Shown one piece after another: positions 1-7,707 of a stretch of DNA of 12,229 nt; position 1 is the first letter of the stretch, and every line of letters starts with the position of its first letter. A program made the position numbers and the translations under genes. Source of the DNA: Dehalococcoidia bacterium (GTDB taxonomy: Bacteria > Chloroflexota > Dehalococcoidia > SM23-28-2); NCBI GenBank assembly GCA_022866185.1, contig JALHUG010000179.1:1-12229 (forward strand), written 5' to 3'. Under the pieces are notes generated by a model. That model ran no database searches. It was not told the origin of the DNA and saw only the letters and a program-made list of their open reading frames with translations.

Positions 1-1346
1 ATGCGCCCGCCGTCGTAGTTCTCCCGCAGATACTGAGGCGCTCCTGTCAGGGCCACACACTGGCCCGACGCCGAGCCTACCCGGGGCGCGCAGCCGGCTT
101 CGTCGAGCTGGGGCTCCTCAAATGCGACCACCGACATCCCTGTAGACAGTAGGGCTAGTTGGGCAACCAGCACAGCGCTTACTAACAGCTTCCCATAGGG
201 GAGACGGCCCAACAATGCGACTAGCCCCGCCATCAGAGGGAACAAATAGAGACCATATCGCACGTCGAAAAACCCGTGCGGGGGCAACTCCTTCACCCAA
301 ATCACGGCGCTGCCACTGTATAGGGCATAGATCGTGAACAACCCTGGTGCCGCCAGGCTGAGTAACGCCAACAGCTTGAGATCTCCCCTCCGGCTAACTA
401 GCTGCCAGAGCACATACGTACCGCCCACTATCGCGGCGAAGCAGACGATGGGCCCCATCATGTGGTAGACGGCCAAGCCATAGTAGTGAAAGTCGGCAGC
501 GAGGTCGCGCTCGGTGGGGAGGACGCCGCCGGGCAGTGCGGCAGCCGTCTCCTGCATTACGAAGCCCACATTGGATCGGGAGCTGGAAGAGTTGGTGAGA
601 AAGTCAAAGGGGCTGCCGAAGAGGACCCAGTTCCAGGCGAACCAGAGGAGGGGCGCCAGGCCAGCCAGGGAGGCGTAGGCCAGCCCCAGTCCCTCGCCCG
701 CCTCCCAACCACCTCGCCGCCAGGCGATGATGGCGACGACCACAGCCTGGGCCAAGATCAAGGCCCATCCCTCGTAGCGGTTGAAGGCCGTGGCCAGGCC
801 GAAGAGGCCCGCCAGCACGAGATCCCGGTCTCGGTAGTCGGTGGCCCATCGGACGAGATAGTGAGCGGAACCCAGGATAGTGCAGATGAACAGCGATTCG
901 TTCATAGGGGTGGTCTGCATATACAGGAGGTTAGGATTGGAGAGGACCAGCAGGGCTACCACAAAGCCAACAAACTTGCTGCCGCTGAGGTCCTCACCTA
1001 GCCGAAAGGCAAAGAAGACAGTGCCCCAGGCAGCGACGGTGCTGACGATGCCCCCGGCCAGGCCGGAGTGCCAGAGGTGATCGTTCCAGATGAAGGGCAG
1101 CTCCAGGACATGTCGTAAGGGTAGCCAAGAAGTGCCCAGTTGTGCGGCTCCAGGGGTAATGTTGTCCACCACCCGCCGCGCGATCTGGAGATGGGTAACA
1201 GCATCGCTGTAAAGGACGATGTTATCGTTGGCGTAAGACCAGGCCAAGGCGCCGGTGGTCACCGCCACCGTCAGCAGCATAAGCAGCGGCAGCAGGTAGT
1301 TGCGCCAGTCTCTCAACCCCAGGAGCCTTTTTCGCACGGTAATCAC
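1..1346 (-). CDS. GT-C type membrane glycosyltransferase, partial (C-terminus off the left edge)
   Basis: An open frame of 448 codons starts at a GTG (1346-1344) and reaches the left edge without a stop. Seen: a basic N-terminus, a first membrane segment at about residues 18-36, then a loop with Y-S-D48-A-V-T-H52 followed by IARR and a W74-L-P-L stretch, TPMNES at 146-151, a conserved-looking N-R190-Y-E-G-W, and several further hydrophobic segments. This is the layout of GT-C fold enzymes (PMT/ArnT-like), which take a sugar from a polyprenyl-phosphate donor on the outer membrane face. The acidic residue in the first outer loop (D48) is the expected catalytic position. The GTG lies one base after the methyltransferase TGA (1350-1348), so translation is probably coupled. 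A GGAGG sits about 15 bases upstream, rather far, so TTG 1382 is an alternative start. Donor and acceptor cannot be read from sequence. Confidence 0.75.
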   Translation of the reverse strand, partial: MITVRKRLLGLRDWRNYLLPLLMLLTVAVTTGALAWSYANDNIVLYSDAVTHLQIARRVVDNITPGAAQLGTSWLPLRHVLELPFIWNDHLWHSGLAGGIVSTVAAWGTVFFAFRLGEDLSGSKFVGFVVALLVLSNPNLLYMQTTPMNESLFICTILGSAHYLVRWATDYRDRDLVLAGLFGLATAFNRYEGWALILAQAVVVAIIAWRRGGWEAGEGLGLAYASLAGLAPLLWFAWNWVLFGSPFDFLTNSSSSRSNVGFVMQETAAALPGGVLPTERDLAADFHYYGLAVYHMMGPIVCFAAIVGGTYVLWQLVSRRGDLKLLALLSLAAPGLFTIYALYSGSAVIWVKELPPHGFFDVRYGLYLFPLMAGLVALLGRLPYGKLLVSAVLVAQLALLSTGMSVVAFEEPQLDEAGCAPRVGSASGQCVALTGAPQYLRENYDGGR

Positions 1347-1347
1347 A

Positions 1348-1974
1348 TCAATCAGGGTCGACCTCCGTATCGCGCTCGGCAATCACGATGCACCAAGGGA
1401 ACGAGGCAGTTACCTCGACGACACGAAAATGGGACGCCACGAGACGAGCGAAGGGACGGATACCCCAGTGCTGAACGTGACCAGGATCGTTGCCCAGCGC
1501 ACGTACGTTGTTGAGCGCTGCCAGGTTGGCAAGGCGAAACCACGGTTCGTTGGGTACACTGAATATGGCGTAGTGACTACAAACCCTAGCGATCTCCTCC
1601 AGGAGTTGGCCGGGCTGGGACAGATGCTCCAGCACCTCAAGGCACAAGATGGCTTCCACAGACCTGTCGCGGAAAGGGAGGGAGAAAGCGTCAGCCTGGA
1701 TCTTCTCGCAGGGGCCGCTGGAAGGTAATGGATGCCGAAGAGCTGATTCGCTGCAATCCAGACCCATTAACCGAACGGATGGCAGGCGTTTGCGCAGACA
1801 AGCGATAACAAAGCCTTCTCCGCACCCTACATCCAGCACCGTGACTGGGCACCTGCGTGCCAGGAGAATGGCGATCCGCTTGAGGAACCGCCTTATCAGG
1901 AGCTGTTTGATCGGATTCTTGCTGGTGTACTTTATTACGTTGCCCTTAACATCCGTGTCTTGTCTCAACGCCAT
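1348..1974 (-). CDS. class I SAM-dependent methyltransferase (Methyltransf_11 type)
   Basis: Counting from ATG 1974 the protein has 208 residues. It shows the class I Rossmann pattern: VLDVGCGEG at 46-54 (SAM-binding glycine motif), an acidic residue after strand 2 (GLD73), ADAFSLPF at 94-101 with D95, and LEVLEHL at 112-118. The rest is soluble, with no membrane segment. The short form and the EVLEH motif match small methyltransferases common in polysaccharide and glycolipid clusters, where they methylate a sugar or a lipid head group. The substrate here is unknown. The frame is also open upstream, with ATG 1998 and GTG 2016, but these increase the overlap with the preceding glycosyltransferase from 29 to 53 or 71 bases, and none of the three has a well-spaced ribosome binding site. 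I therefore prefer 1974, with the start uncertain. Confidence 0.85.
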   Translation of the reverse strand: MALRQDTDVKGNVIKYTSKNPIKQLLIRRFLKRIAILLARRCPVTVLDVGCGEGFVIACLRKRLPSVRLMGLDCSESALRHPLPSSGPCEKIQADAFSLPFRDRSVEAILCLEVLEHLSQPGQLLEEIARVCSHYAIFSVPNEPWFRLANLAALNNVRALGNDPGHVQHWGIRPFARLVASHFRVVEVTASFPWCIVIAERDTEVDPD

Positions 1975-3496
1975 CGCTCCCGTAACTTCCCGCAGCATAG
2001 CTACCCCGAGGGGCACGGGCGTGGACCTGCGTCAGCTCGTGAAGCCCGTGCTCTGTCTTCTCCCAATAGTGAGGCCGCCGCACCAGTTGGAAAATCGCCT
2101 TCCACAGGGCGACGCTCATTAGTAGCCAGTAGAGGGGCATGGTCCAAGCGTACTTGACGAGGCCGTACTGGCGATGCCTCAGGCAACCTAGGACATGAGA
2201 ATAGACAAAGAAGAGGTTGCCGGCCACGAAGGCGACAGTCCCTATGTAGAAAACTGGAAGGGGGAACAACGCAGGGAGAGCCTCGGGACGGCTGATGTAC
2301 CAAACAGCCGTCATCGCCCAGAAGATGGGGTTGGCAAGGTAGGAGAAGATAGTACCCCCCACCATGACCTGAAAGCTGAGAAAGCCGTGGAGGCCCATCT
2401 CCCTCAAGAGGCGCAGCGGGTTGCGCATATGCACGAGCCACGTTTGGATGTAGCCCTTGATCCAGCGCGACCGCTGCCTTATCCAACTGAAAAGATTGCT
2501 GTTGGCTTCCTCATAGGTTACGGAGTCTATGATGACGGTTCGCCAGCCGCGGCGATAAAGGCGGATGCCCAGGTCAGCGTCTTCGGTGACGTTGAAGGCA
2601 TCCCAGCTGCCCACCTCGCGCAGCACATCGACCCGGAAGTGGTTGGACGTGCCCCCGAGAGGGATCGGCGCACCCCAGGCATGCAGCCCTGGCAGGACGA
2701 GGCCAAACCACGCGGAGTACTCGGTGGTGAACCAGCGGGTGAGGACGTTCTGGCTGGGGTTGTAGTAACTCAGCTTGGCTTGGACGCAAGCCACCCGCTC
2801 CCCGCCTTTGGCAAAGGCGATGAGTGACTTCTTGAGTTGGTCTGGATCGGGCCGATCCTCGGCGTCGTATAGAGCGCAGAACTTCCCTCTGGCCCGGGAC
2901 AGCCCGTAGTTGCAGGCTCGCGCTTTCCCCCGAGATTTGCCCTCCGGCACCTCGACAACCTCAAAGGAGGGAGGGAGCTTCAGGCCTGCGAGAGCCTGGG
3001 CCGTCTCTCGATCGTCCGCTTCCAACAGGATCTTGACGTCCAGCTTGTCCCGGGGGTAGTTCAAGGCAGTGACACTCTCGACAAGCTGATGAACCACGCT
3101 CGCCTCTCGGTAGAGGGGGAGCAGGATCGTATACACTGGCAGGGAAACCCTATCCAGGGCGGCGATATCCTCGCCTGATATGGGTACCTCGGGAGACGAC
3201 CAAAAGGCCCGCAACGTAACGGCCAGCTTGTACAGGCTGCAGAGGGCGTATATCGACACCGAAGCGGCCAATAGGCAGAGCAAAGTGGTCTGGGTGTACA
3301 AGACTAGGGAAGCGGACAACCCCAGGACTAAGAGGAAGCCAAACCACCGCTGCCACCTGACGAGTACCCGTTCAGCGGACTGCTGAGGAGGCAAATCCTT
3401 GAGGACAACGTAGGCGGCGGGGGCCGAACCCTGCGCCCCGTTATCCCTCGGCACACGCCGGAACAGGCTGGGCCAGCGGCGGTGAAGCGCCTTCAC
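1946..3496 (-). CDS. processive family 2 glycosyltransferase, XagB / cellulose-synthase-like
   Basis: 516 residues. Two membrane segments (about 51-93) precede a cytoplasmic GT2 domain with the full set of processive-synthase signatures: EADDRE (D161, D162), YDAEDRPD (211-214 as the DxD-like metal site), PIPLGGTSNHFR near 278-288, TEDADLG (304-310, catalytic base region) and QRSRW (340-344, acceptor site). Three more membrane segments follow (about 370-398, 410-435, 455-472). This arrangement is typical of XagB-type relatives of BcsA, which polymerise and extrude a beta-linked glycan. No PilZ domain is visible at the C-terminus, so c-di-GMP control through this protein is not indicated. The start is GTG 3496, supported by AGGAG (minus strand of 3502-3506) five bases upstream, and it overlaps the TGA of the preceding gene by 4 bases (GTGA). 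The polymer made is unknown. Confidence 0.9.
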   Translation of the reverse strand: MKALHRRWPSLFRRVPRDNGAQGSAPAAYVVLKDLPPQQSAERVLVRWQRWFGFLLVLGLSASLVLYTQTTLLCLLAASVSIYALCSLYKLAVTLRAFWSSPEVPISGEDIAALDRVSLPVYTILLPLYREASVVHQLVESVTALNYPRDKLDVKILLEADDRETAQALAGLKLPPSFEVVEVPEGKSRGKARACNYGLSRARGKFCALYDAEDRPDPDQLKKSLIAFAKGGERVACVQAKLSYYNPSQNVLTRWFTTEYSAWFGLVLPGLHAWGAPIPLGGTSNHFRVDVLREVGSWDAFNVTEDADLGIRLYRRGWRTVIIDSVTYEEANSNLFSWIRQRSRWIKGYIQTWLVHMRNPLRLLREMGLHGFLSFQVMVGGTIFSYLANPIFWAMTAVWYISRPEALPALFPLPVFYIGTVAFVAGNLFFVYSHVLGCLRHRQYGLVKYAWTMPLYWLLMSVALWKAIFQLVRRPHYWEKTEHGLHELTQVHARAPRGSYAAGSYGSDGVETRHGC

Positions 3497-4488
3497 AATG
3501 TCTCCTCTGCCTTCATCTTAGTTAGTGATCCTCGCATCAGGGCAACCTCACGCAGAGGCAGGACCAACCCTCCGAGCAATCCCAGGGCCGCAAAGGTAAG
3601 GCCATAAGCGAGAGCGACAGCGGTGGCTCCTTCGGGGGATGCGCCGTGGGCCGTGAGCAGTGTGGCTAGGGAGAACTCCCTCACACCTATGCCGCCCAGC
3701 GACAGAGGCACAACGGAAGCGGTTTCGCTCACCAACTCCGCCACCGCGATGTAGGCCCAAGGGAGATGCAGGCCAACGCCCCGTATGATCAGACCGAGGG
3801 CGAGGATCGCAACGCAATGAAATACGAAGGAGAGGGGCAAAGCCTGCCGGAGGCTCACCGCGAGAGTTCTGTCTGCCAAGAGCTGGCCAGCGGGGCCAGG
3901 CAGGGCCCTAATTGAGGAACTGTAACGGGGAAGAAGGCTAGCCACCAGAATGAGACCCGCAGCCCCGACCGCCGCCAGAGCGATCATTGCTGGAAGAGGC
4001 CAATACAAGAAACCGAGGCCAAGAAGACCCAACAGAAGAAGGGCAAGGTATCCGGAAAGCCTGTCGATCACTACCGTGGCTATGGACAGCCTTAGGGGTA
4101 AGCCCATTTCGGTGGTGGCCACGTAGGACCGAACGCCATCGCCTGCGTAGGACCAGGGGAGGACCGTGTTGAAGAACATGCCAACGAAGTAGGTCCTGAT
4201 GGCCCGAACCGAACCCACAGTCGGCTGATAGGTTCTGAGGAGTAGCCCCCACTTATAGCCGCTGAGCACCTGCGCCATTAGCAGTAGAAGAAACGCCCCT
4301 ACAAGAGGGACTGGTTCAGCATCGCGCCACAGGGAAAGGAGCCTCCCAGGCGAGACCCGCCATACCATGAACCCGAGGAGCAAGATCGACACCACAGCCC
4401 GGACTATCACCGTCCATGGGCGTCTTCCCAACGACAGAGTCTTGCGGAGGCAAACGAGCTTCATGGGCCAGCTTGGCGTGATGGCCAA
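3493..4488 (-). CDS. lysylphosphatidylglycerol-synthase TM / UPF0104 flippase-like membrane protein
   Basis: 331 residues from TTG 4488, with many hydrophobic helices and short basic ends. Family signatures are clear: YFVGMFFN..LP with AGDGVR (about 99-120), DRLSGY (142-147) and PLSLGGIGVRE (261-271). These define the UPF0104/LPG_synthase_TM group (AglD-like). In polysaccharide and archaeal or bacterial glycolipid clusters this group is thought to move or accommodate lipid-linked sugars, although direct biochemistry is limited. There is no lysyl-transferase domain, so this is not a complete MprF. The gene lies 11 bases after the lipid-carrier glycosyltransferase and overlaps the XagB-like gene by 4, which supports a role in handling the lipid-linked product. 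The start is unclear: AGGAG ends only one base before TTG 4488, while ATG 4464 has no visible ribosome binding site. Confidence 0.85.
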   Translation of the reverse strand: MAITPSWPMKLVCLRKTLSLGRRPWTVIVRAVVSILLLGFMVWRVSPGRLLSLWRDAEPVPLVGAFLLLLMAQVLSGYKWGLLLRTYQPTVGSVRAIRTYFVGMFFNTVLPWSYAGDGVRSYVATTEMGLPLRLSIATVVIDRLSGYLALLLLGLLGLGFLYWPLPAMIALAAVGAAGLILVASLLPRYSSSIRALPGPAGQLLADRTLAVSLRQALPLSFVFHCVAILALGLIIRGVGLHLPWAYIAVAELVSETASVVPLSLGGIGVREFSLATLLTAHGASPEGATAVALAYGLTFAALGLLGGLVLPLREVALMRGSLTKMKAEETL

Positions 4489-4499
4489 TCTCCTAACAG

Positions 4500-5486
4500 C
4501 TACAGATGCTCCTTCTGAAGCTCCTTTTCCAGGCGGTCAAAGAGGTAGATGGCGAGCTCCCCTAGCAGTCCCACCATAAGGACACCTAGGCCCCATACTG
4601 CGATAAGCACCCCGCCGATCAGAAGTGGTGCGAACACCGGCCAGTCCTCCGAAAGGATGCCTTGAACCGTCGCGGCGACTGTCAGGGCCAGGCCGACCGC
4701 CAGGAACAGTAGGGCGCAGCGAGCGAACCACTGGAGGGGGCGTACGGCGAAGCGAATCAAGAAGAAGACGGCCACCAGATCCGTTAGACCTATGGCCAGC
4801 CGGGACAACCCGTAGTGCGAACGGCCCTCTGGCCTGGGGTGGTGTTGGACCTTCACCTCCGTTACCCGAAAACCCAATGCCGTCGCCAGGGCTGGCATAA
4901 AGCGGTGGAAGCCTCCGTACAAGGGCAGCGCCTTGGCGACCTCTTTGCGGAAAACCCTCAATCCGGATCCGGAATCGTGGACGCTAACACCAAGCACCAG
5001 CCTCTGTAGCACTCTCGCCACCAGAGACTGCAGACGCTTTCCTAGGGGATCCCGCCTGGGAAAGCGCCACGATGCCACCATATCGTAGCCTTCTTCCAGC
5101 TTGGCCAGGAGCTTCGATGCTTCCCGTGGGTCGTCCTGAAGATCGGCATCCATGGATATGACTACGTTACCTCTGACGGCGCGGAAAGCGTCCGCCCAGG
5201 ACGGGGCCTCGCCGAGATTGCGGCTGTGTCTGAGGAGGACGACGCGGCTGTCCGACGCCTGGATCTCCCTCATGACACCCCAGCTCCCGTCGGTGCTGCC
5301 ATCATCGAGGATGATGATCTCCGCTGTCAGGCCGATCTCATCGATGAAACTGGTCAGTAATGAGTGCAGAGGGCGGAGGTTTTCCTCTTCGTTGTGGGCG
5401 CATAGGACAAGTGAGACCTGCGGGGCCTCGCGGCCGTCGACGCTCCGCTCGTCAGTCGGACAGATCAAGCGCTTAGCTGACATCAT
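4500..5486 (-). CDS. family 2 glycosyltransferase, DPM1/ArnC/GtrB-like, with two C-terminal membrane helices
   Basis: 328 residues. A GT-A domain occupies about 22-240: LVLCAHNEEEN near 26-36, LDDGSTDGS (60-68, nucleotide binding), MDADLQDDP (112-120, DxD at 113-115) and HRFMPAL (194-200), followed by a basic RSHYGLSR stretch. Two membrane helices follow (about 254-278 and 285-312). This is the standard build of enzymes that transfer a sugar from a nucleotide donor to polyprenyl phosphate on the cytoplasmic face (GtrB, ArnC, DPM synthase). Its product would be the donor for the GT-C enzyme encoded downstream. ATG 5486 is followed directly by a second ATG (5483). A weak AGGAAG is upstream, and the gap to the epimerase stop is 12 bases. 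The transferred sugar cannot be told from the sequence. Confidence 0.9.
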   Translation of the reverse strand: MMSAKRLICPTDERSVDGREAPQVSLVLCAHNEEENLRPLHSLLTSFIDEIGLTAEIIILDDGSTDGSWGVMREIQASDSRVVLLRHSRNLGEAPSWADAFRAVRGNVVISMDADLQDDPREASKLLAKLEEGYDMVASWRFPRRDPLGKRLQSLVARVLQRLVLGVSVHDSGSGLRVFRKEVAKALPLYGGFHRFMPALATALGFRVTEVKVQHHPRPEGRSHYGLSRLAIGLTDLVAVFFLIRFAVRPLQWFARCALLFLAVGLALTVAATVQGILSEDWPVFAPLLIGGVLIAVWGLGVLMVGLLGELAIYLFDRLEKELQKEHL

Positions 5487-5498
5487 GGCTACTACTTC

Positions 5499-6524
5499 CT
5501 AAGAGCGCGGCGAGGGGACGGTGTTACGTTTTCGGCTAGTGGGAGTTTCCGGAGCCGGTTGAAACGTCCCTGCCGGCGCTGAATGGCTGGCCTTCCACCA
5601 AGCGACAAACAGTGCGATCCCATCCTCAATGGAGACTTTGGGCTGGTAGTTCAGGATACTGCGGGCACGGGTGAGGTCGGCGCAGAGGATGTGACTCTCT
5701 TCAGGCCTCGCTGGCATGAAGCTAATCTTCGCCTTTTCCCCCAGGCCCTGCTCGATGAGTTGAACCAGGTAGAGCATGGAAACGGGGTGCCCCCCGCTGA
5801 GGTTAATGGACTGGAAGCCTTCCACAGGGGAATCCAGGGCGGCCTCGATCCCGGCCACCACATCGGACACGTAGGTGAAGTCCCGCTGGCTGGAGCCATC
5901 GCCGTAGATGAGGACCTCGTCGCCGGTGGCGATGCGCCGCGTGAAACTAGACACCGCCAACTGAGGCCGCTGACGGGGTCCGTAGGGGGAAAAGAACCGG
6001 AGGGGTATCACTGAGAGCCCGAAGAGACGCGAGTAGGTGTAGCAGAAGACCTCCGCCGCTGCCTTGGTGGCGGCGTAGGGAGAAAGAGGCCGCAACGGCG
6101 CGTCCTCAGCTATGGGGGTTCTCTCTGGCTGGCCGTAGACAGAGTCGGAGGAGGCGAAGACGAACTTGGGGATGCCAAACTCAGCGCACGCCGCCAGCAG
6201 GTTGGTGGTCCCCGCCACCTTGGCATCTATGTAGGGCCCAGGGTTTTCTACGGAGGCTCTCAGGTTGACCTGGGCGGCCAAGTGGACGATGGCGTCCACC
6301 GAGAAAGCGGAGAAGGTGTGGTTCACGAACTCACTGTCCAGCATGTCTCCAACGGCCACCCGGAAGGCCGTCGACCCGCGCGCCGCCGCAAGGTTCCCGC
6401 CCTCCACTTCCAGAGGGTTGAAGCGGTCCAGACAGACCACCTCCCGACCCTGCTGGAGCAGGCTCTCGATGAGGTGGGACCCGATGAACCCACCACCTCC
6501 TGTGATCAGAACTCGGCCAACCAT
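5499..6524 (-). CDS. NAD-dependent epimerase/dehydratase (UDP-glucuronate/UDP-glucose 4-epimerase-like)
   Basis: 341 residues of the extended short-chain dehydrogenase type. The NAD-binding GGGGFIG is at 9-15, with HLAAQ after strand 4, SSDSVYG (125-131; S128 is the expected catalytic Ser) and SPYAATK with Y150 and K154 as the catalytic pair. LRFFSPYGPRQRP and QRDFTYVSD follow. The closest family pattern I recognise is UDP-glucuronate or UDP-glucose 4-epimerase, consistent with the UDP-glucose dehydrogenase in the same operon. A decarboxylating relative is less likely but cannot be excluded. The last 30 or so residues form a Pro/Ser/Arg-rich tail outside the fold. The start ATG 6524 has AGGGGG (minus strand of 6532-6537) seven bases upstream and lies 19 bases past the aminotransferase stop. 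An upstream in-frame ATG at 6584 would overlap that gene by 41 bases and lacks such a site. Confidence 0.88.
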   Translation of the reverse strand: MVGRVLITGGGGFIGSHLIESLLQQGREVVCLDRFNPLEVEGGNLAAARGSTAFRVAVGDMLDSEFVNHTFSAFSVDAIVHLAAQVNLRASVENPGPYIDAKVAGTTNLLAACAEFGIPKFVFASSDSVYGQPERTPIAEDAPLRPLSPYAATKAAAEVFCYTYSRLFGLSVIPLRFFSPYGPRQRPQLAVSSFTRRIATGDEVLIYGDGSSQRDFTYVSDVVAGIEAALDSPVEGFQSINLSGGHPVSMLYLVQLIEQGLGEKAKISFMPARPEESHILCADLTRARSILNYQPKVSIEDGIALFVAWWKASHSAPAGTFQPAPETPTSRKRNTVPSPRS

Positions 6525-6543
6525 TAGATAGCCCCCTGCCGAC

Positions 6544-7707
6544 TCATCTTCGATGTCGACGGATGATGTCGATGGCTGTCTCACCCACCCTCTGGACCTG
6601 GGCTTCTGTCAGGCTTGGGTAGATGGGCAGCGAGACAATGCCCTCGTAGGCGGATTCGGTGTTGGGGAACTGGCCCCGAAGGTCACCGAAGCGCTGGCAA
6701 TACGCGGAGTGATAGTGGATAGGGATGTAATGCACCGAGGTGGCGATGCCTCTCTCTCGCATGAGTTCGATGAACCGGCCCCGGTCGATGCTGAGCATCT
6801 CGGTGCGAAGGCGGATCACGAACAGGTGCCAGACGTGGCTCACTTCCCCAAGCGCTTGAGGGACAATGATCTCCGGCACAGGCTCGAAGAGCTGTTGATA
6901 CTGCCGGGCGATCCGCTGACGGGCCTCCGTTAGGTGTGGCAGCCTTGCCAACTGGTGGATCCCTAAGGAGGCGAGGACATCCGACAAGTTGTACTTAAAC
7001 CCCAAGGCTGCGACATCATACTGCCAGAAGCCGTTGTGGGAGTAGCGGGCCCAGGAATCACGGGTGAGGCCCTGGTGAACAAAGAGGCGGGCTCGGCGGG
7101 CCAGCTCCTCATCGTTGGTGACAAGCATGCCGCCGTCGCCGGTAGTCATGTTCTTGCTGGCGTAGAAGCTGAAAGCGGTCATGTCACCTATGGAACCAAT
7201 CCGCCGGCCTCGGTACTCGGCACCGGCGGCGTGGGCCGCATCTTCGATGATGACGAGACCGTGCTCACGAGCCAGGGCTAGCAGCCGATCCATATCGCAG
7301 GGCTGGCCTGCGAAGTGGACGGGGATCATCGCCTTGGTGCGGGCTGTAATCCTTTTCTCCACCTCTCCCGGATCGATGTTGTAGTCATCCAGGCGGATGT
7401 CAGCCAGAACCGGCGTAGCCCCAATGTACAGAATGACGTTCACGGTGGCACAGAAGGTGAACGGGGTGGTGATGACCTCATCGCCTGGGCCGATGCCGGC
7501 AGCAGCCAAGGCCACGTGCAGGGCCGCAGTGCCTGAACTGGCGGCGATGGCGTGGGCAGCGCCGACGTAGTCGCGAAACGCCTCCTCGAAGCGGCGAACC
7601 TTGGGGCCCTCGGTCACCCAGCCCGCTCGCAGGGTATCGACAACCTCGTCGATTTCCTCTTGCCCTATGGTGGGCTTGCTGAGAGCAATGTATCCTTCGT
7701 CCGTCAT
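6544..7707 (-). CDS. DegT/DnrJ/EryC1/StrS family PLP-dependent sugar aminotransferase (ArnB-like)
   Basis: 387 residues, the usual family length. Markers are SSGTAALHVAL (57-67, phosphate binding of PLP), TTPFTF (80-85), EDAAHAAGAEY with D156 contacting the PLP ring nitrogen, and FSFYASKN with K185 as the Schiff-base lysine. The Lys is present, so this looks like an active aminotransferase and not one of the dehydratase variants in which it is replaced by His. The enzyme transfers an amino group from glutamate to a 3- or 4-keto nucleotide sugar. The neighbours suggest a UDP-hexuronate-derived or pentose substrate, but no dedicated 4,6-dehydratase is seen in the window, so the keto-sugar source is open. 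It starts with ATG inside an ATGA overlap with the dehydrogenase stop (7704-7707). AAGGATGG upstream serves as the likely ribosome binding site. Confidence 0.93.
   Translation of the reverse strand: MTDEGYIALSKPTIGQEEIDEVVDTLRAGWVTEGPKVRRFEEAFRDYVGAAHAIAASSGTAALHVALAAAGIGPGDEVITTPFTFCATVNVILYIGATPVLADIRLDDYNIDPGEVEKRITARTKAMIPVHFAGQPCDMDRLLALAREHGLVIIEDAAHAAGAEYRGRRIGSIGDMTAFSFYASKNMTTGDGGMLVTNDEELARRARLFVHQGLTRDSWARYSHNGFWQYDVAALGFKYNLSDVLASLGIHQLARLPHLTEARQRIARQYQQLFEPVPEIIVPQALGEVSHVWHLFVIRLRTEMLSIDRGRFIELMRERGIATSVHYIPIHYHSAYCQRFGDLRGQFPNTESAYEGIVSLPIYPSLTEAQVQRVGETAIDIIRRHRR

Noticed and set aside
462..2827. Several long plus-strand frames (for example 462-1001, 1649-2122 and 2195-2827) opposite the glycosyltransferase genes
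   Set aside because: They lie antisense to genes with clear family motifs and show no domain or ribosome binding site; high G+C makes such shadow frames common.
5499..6584. Longer form of the epimerase starting at ATG 6584
   Set aside because: It adds 20 residues before the Rossmann fold that do not fit the family, overlaps the aminotransferase by 41 bases, and lacks the ribosome binding site seen before ATG 6524.
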